31,011 bases of DNA from DATGMS01 sp040905145. Its GTDB lineage: Bacteria > Bacteroidota > Bacteroidia > Cytophagales > Cyclobacteriaceae. Both the position numbers and the translations under genes were made by a program. How positions within the stretch are numbered: position 1 is the first letter of the stretch; the number at the start of each line of letters is the position of its first letter. The stretch spans positions 1 through 31,011 of the forward strand of contig JBBDSC010000147.1 of the NCBI GenBank assembly GCA_040905145.1, written 5' to 3'. Positions 24,416 through 31,011 of this stretch are shown piece by piece. Below the pieces are notes generated by a model. The model was not told where the DNA came from, did no database searches, and worked only from the letters and a program-made list of their open reading frames with translations.

Positions 24416-26455
24416 ATGGGATTCAAACTCGAATCGGATTACCAACCTACTGGGGACCAACCGACTGCAATAAAAAGCTTAATTACAGGAATAAATGAAG
24501 GAGAGTCTGCCCAAGTTCTGCTTGGCGTCACCGGTTCTGGAAAAACTTTTTCGATAGCCAATGTGGTCCAGGAGGTCCAGAAACCCACTTTGGTTTTAAG
24601 CCACAATAAGACCCTGGCCGCTCAGTTGTATGGAGAGTTTAAACAATTTTTTCCTTCAAATGCTGTGGAATATTTTATCTCTTATTATGATTATTATCAG
24701 CCGGAGGCCTATATTCCTACCAGCGGCACTTACATAGAGAAGGATCTTTCCATCAATGAAGAAATAGAGAAGCTAAGATTAAGTGCTACCTCTGCCCTGC
24801 TTTCCGGAAGGAGGGATGTGTTGGTGGTGGCATCTGTTTCCTGCATATATGGTATTGGAAATCCGGAGGAATTTGGAAAGAATGTGATTCATTTAACAGA
24901 GGGAGAAAGGATTCCCAGGAATCAGTTGCTTTTTAAATTAGTGGATATACTCTACAGTAGGACCAATACTGATTTCAACCGCGGAACGTTCAGGGTCAAA
25001 GGGGATACCGTGGATATTTTTGTGGCCTATGGGGATTTTGCTTACCGGATTTACTTTTGGGGGGATGAAATAGAGTCTATCCAAAGAGTGGACCCCGAGT
25101 CGGGCAAAAAGATAGCAGATGAAAAGATTATTTCTATTTTTCCGGCCAATTTATTTGTTACCGGCAGGGATGTAATAGATGTGGCTATAAATGAGATCCA
25201 AGATGATCTGGTGGCACAACTGTCCTTTTTTGAGAAAGATATGAAATTAATGGAAGCCAAAAGACTACGTGAGAGAACAGAGTTTGATCTGGAAATGATC
25301 CGGGAGCTTGGCTATTGTTCAGGAGTGGAGAATTATTCCAGGTATTTTGATAGAAGGTTGCCAGGTTCGCGACCCTTCTGCTTGTTGGACTATTTTCCGG
25401 ATGATTATTTATTGGTGATTGACGAAAGTCATGTAACCATACCCCAGATAAGGGCCATGTGGGGAGGAGACCGGTCAAGGAAAGCCAATCTGGTGGATTT
25501 TGGCTTTAGGCTTCCATCAGCCATGGATAACAGGCCTTTGAAGTTCGATGAATTCGAGGACATGACCAATCAGGTTATTTATGTAAGTGCTACACCGGCT
25601 GATTACGAGTTGGCAAGAGCTGAAGGAGTGGTGGTAGAGCAGATTATCCGTCCCACAGGCCTTTTGGATCCTCTCATAGAAGTCAGACCCAGTGCGAATC
25701 AAATTGATGACCTCTTGGAGGAAATAGATCAAACAGTAAAGGAAGGTGCCAGGGTTTTGGTCACTACGCTGACTAAAAGAATGGCGGAAGAACTGAACAA
25801 ATTTTTGGAAAGGGCGGGAGTGAAATGCCGTTACATCCACTCTGAAGTAAAACCATTGGACAGGGTCGAAATCTTGCGGGAATTGAGATTGGGAATTTTT
25901 GATGTTCTGGTGGGGGTTAATTTATTGAGAGAAGGTTTGGATTTACCGGAAGTGTCGCTAGTGGCCATCTTGGATGCGGATAAGGAGGGTTTCCTCAGGA
26001 ATGCGAGGAGTTTGGTACAGACCATTGGCAGGGCAGCACGGAATGAAAATGGTAGAGTAATCATGTATGCCGATAAAATAACAGGTTCAATGGAAATGGC
26101 CATTGATGAGACCAACAGGAGAAGATCCAAACAGATGGCCTACAATGAAGAGCATGGGATCACTCCAACAACTATCATTAAATCCAGGGATAGGATCCTT
26201 GGGCAAACTAAAGTAGCAGATAGTAAACGGAATGCTAAAGTTTATGAAAGTGAGTACAATGCCGAACAGCAAATAGCTGCCGATCCGGTGGTACAATATT
26301 TGAATAAGGAGAAATTGGAAAAATTAATCAACCAAACCCAAAAATTGATGGAAAAAGCTGCCAAGGAGTTGAATTTTATGGAAGCAGCTAGGCTGAGGGA
26401 TGAGTGGCAAGGGCTTAAGAACCGTTTGGCTGAAATGAAAAGGGGGGTTGAATGA
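24416..26455 (+). CDS. uvrB: UvrB, excinuclease ABC subunit B
   Basis: A 679-residue DNA-damage-recognition helicase of nucleotide excision repair, the usual UvrB length. Walker A is GVTGSGKT at 37-44. The beta-hairpin that locks damaged DNA includes YYDYYQPEAYIP. VIDESHVTIPQ is the Walker B/DESH motif. Helicase motifs V-VI are present (GVNLLREGLDLPEVSLVAIL, QTIGRAARN). The C-terminal UVR domain (LEKLINQTQKLMEKAAKELNFMEAARLRDEW), which contacts UvrC, is intact. A TTG at 24389 opens the frame, but ATG 24416 (MGFKLESDYQPTGDQP) is the family start. It follows the Lnb-like gene by 49 bases. The next gene overlaps its stop by 4 bases (ATGA), indicating coupled translation. uvrA and uvrC are not in the window. 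Confidence 0.97.
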   Translation: MGFKLESDYQPTGDQPTAIKSLITGINEGESAQVLLGVTGSGKTFSIANVVQEVQKPTLVLSHNKTLAAQLYGEFKQFFPSNAVEYFISYYDYYQPEAYIPTSGTYIEKDLSINEEIEKLRLSATSALLSGRRDVLVVASVSCIYGIGNPEEFGKNVIHLTEGERIPRNQLLFKLVDILYSRTNTDFNRGTFRVKGDTVDIFVAYGDFAYRIYFWGDEIESIQRVDPESGKKIADEKIISIFPANLFVTGRDVIDVAINEIQDDLVAQLSFFEKDMKLMEAKRLRERTEFDLEMIRELGYCSGVENYSRYFDRRLPGSRPFCLLDYFPDDYLLVIDESHVTIPQIRAMWGGDRSRKANLVDFGFRLPSAMDNRPLKFDEFEDMTNQVIYVSATPADYELARAEGVVVEQIIRPTGLLDPLIEVRPSANQIDDLLEEIDQTVKEGARVLVTTLTKRMAEELNKFLERAGVKCRYIHSEVKPLDRVEILRELRLGIFDVLVGVNLLREGLDLPEVSLVAILDADKEGFLRNARSLVQTIGRAARNENGRVIMYADKITGSMEMAIDETNRRRSKQMAYNEEHGITPTTIIKSRDRILGQTKVADSKRNAKVYESEYNAEQQIAADPVVQYLNKEKLEKLINQTQKLMEKAAKELNFMEAARLRDEWQGLKNRLAEMKRGVE

Positions 26456-26886
26456 ATAGTACTGTAGGTATCTTCTTATTGTTATTTTGTCTGAGCCGGA
26501 CAGAAAGCTTTGGTCAACAGGCAGCAGGAAGCTTTTTAGTTTCCGGTGCGATGGATCTGGCTAAAACCGATGCACCGGGGCTCATTCGCAGGTTTCAATT
26601 GGGCTCAGAGCTGAATTATTTTTATCTGCATTCCCTGTCTTTCTCCGGAGGTTATGAATTCAATTATAATCGTCCCAATCATGTGACTTTAGGATCCCGA
26701 TTTTATCCATTAGAGCCTGTTTTCATCCGGTTTCGTGGATTAGTGGGGAATAAAAGTGACATAGCTGTGGGTGCTGGATATACGTATAATATTTCCTATC
26801 GATTCAGGTTGGAAGGGATGGTAGACTATTATGCAATATCCCAGGTAGCGGGGCTAAGGGTCGGCATTGGTTTTTTGATAAATTAA
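26452..26886 (+). CDS. Small secreted protein, probable outer-membrane barrel
   Basis: A 144-residue hypothetical protein. A signal peptide (about 1-20, STVGIFLLLFCLSRTESFGQ) is followed by alternating strand segments rich in Tyr, Phe and Gly: LIRRFQLGSELNYFYLH, LSFSGGYEFNYN, HVTLGSRFYPLEPVFIRFRG, DIAVGAGYTYNIS, FRLEGMVDYYAISQ and VAGLRVGIGFLIN, with a hydrophobic C-terminal strand. That is about eight strands, compatible with an OmpA/OprF-size transmembrane barrel. No named family is recognised. ATG 26452 overlaps the uvrB stop by 4 bases, so it is very probably translated with uvrB, and the next gene follows 6 bases after its stop. A functional tie to DNA repair is unlikely on present evidence. 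Confidence 0.65.
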   Translation: MNSTVGIFLLLFCLSRTESFGQQAAGSFLVSGAMDLAKTDAPGLIRRFQLGSELNYFYLHSLSFSGGYEFNYNRPNHVTLGSRFYPLEPVFIRFRGLVGNKSDIAVGAGYTYNISYRFRLEGMVDYYAISQVAGLRVGIGFLIN

Positions 26887-26892
26887 GGAAAA

Positions 26893-27534
26893 ATGAAACT
26901 TCAGGAGGTGATAGAGCTAGCCCAAAAAGGTGAAGGATTACATGCTGAATTCAAGAAGAAGGCAACCCATCCTGAAAAAATTGTGCGGGAAATGATTGCC
27001 ATGGCCAATACTGAAGGCGGGTATTTATTTATTGGAGTGGATGATGATGGCACGGTAAGCGGCCAGCGTTATATAGAAGAGGAGGTTTACGTGATGGATA
27101 AAGCTATCCATGAACTTGTTTTTCCTGCTTTGACCTTCAGTAAAAGCGTTATTCCCTTTAATCAAAAAAAGGGTGTAGCGGTCTATTATATTGCCAAAAG
27201 TGAAAGCCGTCCCCACTTTTTGTTTGAAGACAATAAAAGGAAAGCGTACGTCAGGGTAAAAGATAGAAGCATTCAGGCAAGTAGGGAAGTGTGGGAAATC
27301 TTAAAGAGGGAGAAAAACCGGAAGGACATTATTTTTAAATATGGGGAAAAAGAAGAGGTCCTCATGAAGGCACTTAATGAGAAACCTACTATCACCCTAA
27401 AAGAATACATGAGGATTGGGAACCTACCCATATATATTGCTTCTAAAACGCTGATAAGATTGGTTTTGGCCAATGTATTAAAAGTAATTCCCCAAGAAAA
27501 AGAAGATTTATTTGCTCTTAAGGACCTTCAGTAA
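26893..27534 (+). CDS. AlbA_2/Schlafen-type DNA-binding domain protein with C-terminal winged helix
   Basis: A 213-residue cytosolic protein. Residues ~13-125 form an AlbA_2 (PF04326) domain: EGLHAEFKKKA, REMIAMANTEGGYLFIGVDDDG and YYIAKSESRPHFLF with AYVRVKDRSIQAS. The family is related to the Schlafen core; bacterial members are predicted DNA/RNA binders or transcription factors. The C-terminal part (EEVLMKALNEKPTITLKEYM ... SKTLIRLVLANVLKVI) looks like a winged helix-turn-helix. Start ATG 26893, 6 bases after the small barrel gene. The last 17 bases overlap the end of recX on the other strand. It shares a short operon with uvrB. A role as a regulator of that operon or a partner in DNA damage response is conjecture. 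Confidence 0.8.
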   Translation: MKLQEVIELAQKGEGLHAEFKKKATHPEKIVREMIAMANTEGGYLFIGVDDDGTVSGQRYIEEEVYVMDKAIHELVFPALTFSKSVIPFNQKKGVAVYYIAKSESRPHFLFEDNKRKAYVRVKDRSIQASREVWEILKREKNRKDIIFKYGEKEEVLMKALNEKPTITLKEYMRIGNLPIYIASKTLIRLVLANVLKVIPQEKEDLFALKDLQ

Positions 27535-28027
27535 GCTTATCCAGAGCAGATTGGATTAAATCACTTTCATATCCCCTAAAAGTTAAAAATTGCTTTAATT
27601 TTATTTTTCTGATAAAAAGATCTTTTTTAACTGTTCTGGACCATTTCTTTTCGGCCAGGTACAACAAGGTTTCCCAATACTCTTGTTCATCAATTTCTTT
27701 CATGCCCAAATTGATGCAGGTATCATTGAGCATGCGGAATTTTAATTCCTTTCGGATCTTTATTTTCCCCCATCTTTTCAGTCTGAACTTTCCTCTCGCA
27801 AAAGCTTTGGCAAAACGTTCTTCATTAAGAAAACCTTCAAGAATCATGGTGGTGAGCAGCTTCTCCACTTCATTTGAGGATAGACCGTATTCAAAAAGCT
27901 TATTCCGAACTTCCTTTTGGCACCTCTCCTGATAGGCACAATAAGCAGCGATTTTAACTTTGGCTTCCGCAGGGGTAAAAGATTTTCCCGATGCTTCTTC
28001 TGGATATTCTTTTCTTAGGAAAGACAT
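27518..28027 (-). CDS. recX: RecX, regulator of RecA
   Basis: A 169-residue RecX-family protein that limits RecA filament growth. It has the three-helix repeats expected: EAKVKIAAYCAYQERCQKEV with VRNKLFEYGLSSNEVEKLL, FLNEERFAKAFARGKFRLKRWGKIKIRKELKF and a C-terminal LKQFLTFRGYESDLIQSALDKL. FARGKFRLKRWGKIKI is the conserved core. It begins at ATG 28027 (MSFLRKEYPEE). The stop overlaps the convergent AlbA_2 gene by 17 bases. In many bacteria recX follows recA; here recA is not adjacent. The start lies 72 bases from tpiA on the opposite strand, so the short divergent region must hold both promoters. Confidence 0.88.
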   Translation of the reverse strand: MSFLRKEYPEEASGKSFTPAEAKVKIAAYCAYQERCQKEVRNKLFEYGLSSNEVEKLLTTMILEGFLNEERFAKAFARGKFRLKRWGKIKIRKELKFRMLNDTCINLGMKEIDEQEYWETLLYLAEKKWSRTVKKDLFIRKIKLKQFLTFRGYESDLIQSALDKLTEGP

Positions 28028-28040
28028 TTTGTGTAATTTT

Positions 28041-28048
28041 AACTTTGA
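28041..28048 (+). promoter_or_regulatory. Candidate -7 box of tpiA
   Basis: TAACTTTG matches TAnnTTTG. It would start transcription about 45 bases before the tpiA ATG. The spacing to a TTG at -33 is not satisfied. Confidence 0.35.
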
Positions 28049-28099
28049 ATCAACCTAATTTAAAGATCTTTTTCAATATATAGAACCTAAAACTGATAA

Positions 28100-28864
28100 A
28101 TGATGCGAAAGAAAGTAGTAGCAGGAAACTGGAAGATGAATTGTACCTTGGAGGAAGGTCAAAAGCTTACCTCTGAGATTGTCAACATGATCAAGGATGA
28201 ACGCGTGAAAGATGTGACGGTAGTGCTGAATCCTCCCTTTGTTCATATACAAGGTGTAAAGAAACTCATTGGCGGTATCGGAGAGCTTTTTGTGGGTGGA
28301 CAAAACTGTTCCGATAAAGAATCCGGGGCCTATACGGGCGAAACCTCTGCAAAAATGCTTGCTTCTTTTGGGGCTAGCCATGTGATTATTGGGCATAGCG
28401 AAAGACGGGAAAATTATAAAGAAAGCAATGAGGAATTAACGGCGAAGGTCAAGCAGGCATTGGCCAATCAACTTATTCCGATTTTTTGCTGTGGGGAACC
28501 CTTGGAGATCAGGGAAGCAGGTACTCAAGAAGCTTATGTAAAAGAGCAATTGACAGAAAGCTTGTTTGATTTCAACGAGGCGGAATTTGAAAAACTAGTG
28601 ATAGCTTATGAACCTATCTGGGCTATCGGAACGGGAAAAACCGCCTCTTCAGATCAGGCACAAGAGATGCATGCGGCCATCCGCTCACATATTTCTTCCA
28701 AGTATGGGGAGTCAATAGCCAATAAAATCCCCATCCTTTACGGAGGAAGCTGTAAACCGGACAATGCAAAAGAAATCTTTTCTAAACCAGATGTAGACGG
28801 AGGTTTGATTGGCGGTGCCTCATTGAAATCCAGGGACTTTTTGGATATTATAAAGTCTTTTTAA
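28100..28864 (+). CDS. tpiA: Triosephosphate isomerase
   Basis: A 254-residue TIM-barrel enzyme that interconverts dihydroxyacetone phosphate and glyceraldehyde 3-phosphate in glycolysis, cytosolic and homodimeric. Key residues are all present: GNWKMN with Lys12, IIGHSERR with His99, and AYEPIWAIGTGK with Glu171. ILYGGSC and GLIGGASL supply the phosphate-binding loops. Length is normal. Two ATGs (28100 and 28103) open the frame, giving the same protein with or without an extra Met. It is transcribed divergently from recX and followed after 74 bases by prmA on the same strand, with a simple-repeat island between them. Confidence 0.97.
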   Translation: MMRKKVVAGNWKMNCTLEEGQKLTSEIVNMIKDERVKDVTVVLNPPFVHIQGVKKLIGGIGELFVGGQNCSDKESGAYTGETSAKMLASFGASHVIIGHSERRENYKESNEELTAKVKQALANQLIPIFCCGEPLEIREAGTQEAYVKEQLTESLFDFNEAEFEKLVIAYEPIWAIGTGKTASSDQAQEMHAAIRSHISSKYGESIANKIPILYGGSCKPDNAKEIFSKPDVDGGLIGGASLKSRDFLDIIKSF

Positions 28865-28870
28865 TCCTAT

Positions 28871-28927
28871 GAGTTGAATAGTTGAGGAGTTATTAAAAAA
28901 CCCATACACTTATCCACTCATACACTT
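28871..28927. repeat. Simple-repeat island between tpiA and prmA
   Basis: A GAGTTGAAT-AGTTGAGG-AGTT stretch with ~9-base period (28871-28891) is followed by CCCATACACTTATCCACTCATACACTT. The 9-base word CATACACTT occurs twice (28903-28911 and 28919-28927, period 16). It is degenerate and similar in style to other islands of this window. Confidence 0.45.
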
Positions 28928-28938
28928 TCAATGTGCTT

Positions 28939-29778
28939 ATGGAATATCTGGAATTTAAAATAAAGTGCAGGGAAGAATTTAAAGATATTCTTATTGCCGA
29001 ATTAGCAGAAGTCGGTTTTGATTCTTTTTTGGAAACCGATTCTGGGATAGAGGCATATATTTCCGAGGACCTATTTGAAAAGGAAGGTTTTGGGGAAGTG
29101 ATCAGCAAGTACCGAAGTGAGGCCGATATTTGGGTGGAGGAAGGCCGCATGCCTAAAGTGAACTGGAATGAAGAATGGGAGAAACATTATGATCCCATAA
29201 AAGTTGGAAAGGATATTTATGTTAGGGCCTCTTTTCATGCGCCAAAAGAAGGGGTAAGCCATGAGATAATTATCAATCCCAAAATGTCATTTGGTACCGG
29301 CCACCATGCGACCACATACCTGATGCTTACCCATCAATTGAATGTTGACCATACGGGTAAAAGGGTAATAGATATAGGTTCCGGAACAGGGATTTTAGCG
29401 ATCATGGCACATAAGCTGGGGGCAAAGGAGATAGAAGCCTTGGATATTGACGAATGGTGTGTGGAAAACGGGAACGAGAATTTTGCCTTAAATGGCTTGT
29501 CCGAAGTAAAGATGAGGCTTGGTTCCATAAGGGAAGCTACCCCAAAAGGGACGTTTGATATTGCGCTCGCAAACATCAATAAAAATGTATTGTTGGATGA
29601 ATTGAATATTTATTCTGCCCTTGTTAAAACAGGAGGATACCTCCTATTAAGTGGGTTTTATGAACAGGACATTGAAGATATCAGGGAAAAAGCAACCACT
29701 AACGGGTTTCGGTTAATGGATCAAGATACGAAAACAAAATGGTCGGCTTTAATATTTCAAAAAGCAGCACAGGAATGA
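28939..29778 (+). CDS. prmA: Ribosomal protein L11 methyltransferase
   Basis: A 279-residue SAM-dependent methyltransferase that trimethylates ribosomal protein L11. The N-terminal substrate-binding domain (~1-95, WNEEWEKHYDPI) is followed by the PrmA signature FGTGHHATT, then motif I VIDIGSGTGILAI, LDIDEWCVENGNEN (SAM ribose contact) and LANINKNVLL (equivalent of the NPPY/active region). Size matches the family. GTG 28933 also opens the frame, but ATG 28939 (MEYLEFKIKC) is preferred. It is downstream of tpiA and separated from it only by the repeat island. A 92-base non-coding gap follows. Confidence 0.93.
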   Translation: MEYLEFKIKCREEFKDILIAELAEVGFDSFLETDSGIEAYISEDLFEKEGFGEVISKYRSEADIWVEEGRMPKVNWNEEWEKHYDPIKVGKDIYVRASFHAPKEGVSHEIIINPKMSFGTGHHATTYLMLTHQLNVDHTGKRVIDIGSGTGILAIMAHKLGAKEIEALDIDEWCVENGNENFALNGLSEVKMRLGSIREATPKGTFDIALANINKNVLLDELNIYSALVKTGGYLLLSGFYEQDIEDIREKATTNGFRLMDQDTKTKWSALIFQKAAQE

Positions 29779-29870
29779 CCTCACCTAGCTTTTCTTTGGA
29801 TATTGATCCTATTGATAAAAAAAGTATTATATTAATACTCCTAAGGAGGGATCCCAAAATAAGCTGACAA

Positions 29871-30326
29871 GTGGAGTTAAAACGGATAGATACGCTTTGG
29901 CATTTCTTTGCTACTCAAAATAACCTGTTTCTAAAAAAGAGCGTAGAAAAAGAAGTTTCCTACAGAATAATTAAAGAGGGAATTGAATTGATCCATTCCT
30001 TCAGTCCCAATTTCCTGGAACAATCCAGCCTGACAATCCAGTCAAAAAATTTCGAAATGGCCGTACATTATTATGCCTCCGGCAAAAAGCAGTTCGGTAT
30101 CAAAGTCCCTTTTCACAAGCCAAATGAAAAACTGTTTTTTCCAAAAGAATTATTGAAGTTGAACAGTCTTTTCAATTTATACGTGGAAAAAGATCGATCC
30201 CGACTGATGAAGGTCACCTTAGTGCCTTTTCATCCAAAAAACATTCACCAGATTTTGAAGCCGGTAAACCTGATTACAAAGACCTTATGGAATTCGGTTT
30301 ATTTCTCCGAGACCATAAAGAACTAA
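29871..30326 (+). CDS. Unrecognised small protein, Lys-rich
   Basis: A 151-residue hypothetical protein with no family I recognise. It has no signal peptide and no membrane segment, is Lys-rich with many aromatic residues (DTLWHFFATQNNLFLKKSVE, VPFHKPNEKLFFPKELLK), and looks alpha/beta. The start is a GTG at 29871; a TGA sits 6 bases before it in the same frame and the next in-frame Met is near residue 58. The only good Shine-Dalgarno, AAGGAGG at 29843-29849, lies 21 bases upstream, too far for direct use, and overlaps two small inverted repeats. The gene may start further downstream or be regulated. Coding reality is moderately supported by frame length and absence of a competing frame. Confidence 0.5.
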   Translation: MELKRIDTLWHFFATQNNLFLKKSVEKEVSYRIIKEGIELIHSFSPNFLEQSSLTIQSKNFEMAVHYYASGKKQFGIKVPFHKPNEKLFFPKELLKLNSLFNLYVEKDRSRLMKVTLVPFHPKNIHQILKPVNLITKTLWNSVYFSETIKN

Positions 30327-30358
30327 ACCCCATCACGAAATTATCGCAATGGGGTTTA
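30324..30358. terminator. Bidirectional terminator-like hairpin
   Basis: A perfect 10-bp stem TAAACCCCAT / ATGGGGTTTA (30324-30333 with 30349-30358) with an inner CGA-aatta-TCG hairpin. It spans the stop codon of the hypothetical gene and lies 56 bases beyond the stop of the convergent lipoprotein gene, so it could end both transcripts. T-tracts are short on both sides. Confidence 0.5.
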
Positions 30359-30413
30359 AAATCAGCTTTGTTCCATTTTAGCAGGTTTCATTCAGAAGGC
30401 TTCCTATTTCCGA

Positions 30414-30839
30414 TTAATTACCGCCTCTTCTAGATCCAGCTCTGGAAGTGCCCCGCGTTGCAGGGGAAGCAGTGTTTCTTCTTGATGGCGCCACATTGTT
30501 ACCTCTTCTGGTAGGTGTGGTACTTCTGTTTATGGTTCTATTTGATTCATTTTGTATCACCTTTCTCCTACTTTCAGGCGTGATGGTTGCCCTTTTCCGG
30601 GTTCTATCACTTTTCTTTACCTTCTTTTGTTCAGGAACTATTATCACATCCTTTTGTATAACTACAGGCCTTTGATACAAATATGGATTGAGTCCATAAT
30701 ACCCTGGAGATCCATGATAATACATATTATCATAATATCCATATCCCGCGGCGCTATTCATTATCCTTCCAGATGATGTACAGGAAGCTAAAAAGGCAGC
30801 ACCCAATATTACTATCATTAAATTCATTAATCTCTTCAT
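30414..30839 (-). CDS. Lipoprotein with Arg/Ser/Thr-rich C-terminal tail
   Basis: A 141-residue predicted lipoprotein. A signal peptide (MKRLMNLMIVILGAAF) ends in the lipobox LAS-Cys20, so SPase II cleavage is expected. After the cysteine comes TSSGRIMNS, without the acidic surface-export pattern of some Bacteroidota lipoproteins. Next is a Tyr/Gly-rich segment (GYGYYDNMYYHGSPGYYGL), then a strongly basic tail (KKVKKSDRTRKR; RRKV; SRRNTASPATRGTSRAGSRR). The tail looks disordered and could bind peptidoglycan, LPS or another acidic polymer. No family recognised. Translation initiation is decided by an unusually strong Shine-Dalgarno (30844-30851). Downstream it converges on the bidirectional hairpin. 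Confidence 0.7.
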   Translation of the reverse strand: MKRLMNLMIVILGAAFLASCTSSGRIMNSAAGYGYYDNMYYHGSPGYYGLNPYLYQRPVVIQKDVIIVPEQKKVKKSDRTRKRATITPESRRKVIQNESNRTINRSTTPTRRGNNVAPSRRNTASPATRGTSRAGSRRGGN

Positions 30840-30843
30840 ATCA

Positions 30844-30851
30844 TCCTCCTT
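30844..30851 (-). promoter_or_regulatory. Strong Shine-Dalgarno of the lipoprotein gene
   Basis: AAGGAGGA lies 4 bases (5 from GGAGG) before ATG 30839. Bacteroidota genes usually have weak sites, as do the other genes here, so this perfect site is a notable exception and may mean high expression. Confidence 0.75.
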
Positions 30852-30888
30852 TATTTTCTACCTTCATACAAAGGGAAAACCGTGCCAG

Positions 30889-30919
30889 AGGACAAAAGGT
30901 GTCAATTTGTCCTTTTTTT
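30889..30919 (+). terminator. Plus-strand hairpin with T7 tract, no matching gene
   Basis: Perfect 8-bp stem AGGACAAA / TTTGTCCT (30889-30896 with 30906-30913), 9-base loop, then a run of T to 30919. It has the form of a plus-strand Rho-independent terminator, yet the nearest upstream plus-strand gene ends at 30326. On the minus strand it lies in the leader or promoter of the lipoprotein gene, where the inverted repeat could be an operator. Confidence 0.5.
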
Positions 30920-31011
30920 AACAATTTTTAGGACTATTTTAGGTAGAAGATGGGGGTGCCGACGTTGGAAGTGAAGCAGTAATCATTGAGACAGAAACGG
31001 GAAGACCGGAG

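Noticed and set aside
25185..26296. Minus-strand frames opposite uvrB
   Set aside because: uvrB is intact with all motifs; these frames are shadows.

Overview
The window looks like chromosomal DNA of a Bacteroidota bacterium, most likely of the Cytophagales (Cyclobacteriaceae-like; the family is an inference from overall protein flavour). The evidence is a type A T9SS C-terminal sorting domain on the first protein, several TAnnTTTG promoter boxes (the Bacteroidota -7 element), generally weak Shine-Dalgarno sequences, a DUF4105/Lnb protein, and degenerate simple-repeat islands between genes. I saw no rRNA, tRNA, CRISPR array, insertion sequence or prophage.

Layout. (1) 1-2700: a secreted T9SS cargo protein, then a degenerate repeat and a terminator-like hairpin. 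(2) 2745-5702, plus strand: a three-gene catabolic cassette made of a GntP-family permease, a RidA-like enamine deaminase and a PLP enzyme of the D-threonine aldolase / eukaryotic-type D-serine dehydratase fold. (3) 5827-11232, minus strand: PerM-type permease, CNNM/HlyC-like CBS protein, a MoxR ATPase with its own terminator, an RluE-like pseudouridine synthase and a polysaccharide pyruvyl transferase-like protein. (4) 11430-11996, minus: a compact ParE/RelE toxin-antitoxin pair with promoter and terminator. (5) 12195-22869, plus: a surface polysaccharide locus with flippase, two GT2 enzymes, three GT-B type glycosyltransferases, a Wzy/O-antigen ligase-like polymerase, a secreted right-handed beta-helix protein and the initiating phosphoglycosyltransferase, closed by a long hairpin with a T-tract. 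(6) 23161-27534, plus: an Lnb-like lipoprotein acyltransferase candidate, uvrB, a small secreted probable barrel protein overlapping uvrB by 4 bases, and an AlbA_2/Schlafen-type DNA-binding protein. (7) 27518-31011: convergent recX, tpiA, prmA, an orphan hypothetical gene, and a minus-strand lipoprotein with an Arg-rich tail.

How the genes work together. Region 2 reads as a D-serine (or related D-hydroxy-amino acid) utilisation unit: GntP-family uptake (DsdX belongs to this family), PLP-dependent dehydration, and RidA clearing the reactive enamine. Region 5 encodes assembly of a lipid-linked repeat unit (initiation, extension, flipping, polymerisation) and probably a modifying or degrading beta-helix enzyme. 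Outer-membrane export and chain-length genes (Wza/Wzc-like) are not in the window.

The least explained material is intergenic. There are at least four degenerate simple-repeat islands, two of which end in or contain a TAnnTTTG box at promoter distance from a polysaccharide gene. There is also a plus-strand terminator-like hairpin near 30900 with no annotated gene to serve. No intergenic gap exceeds 300 bases.
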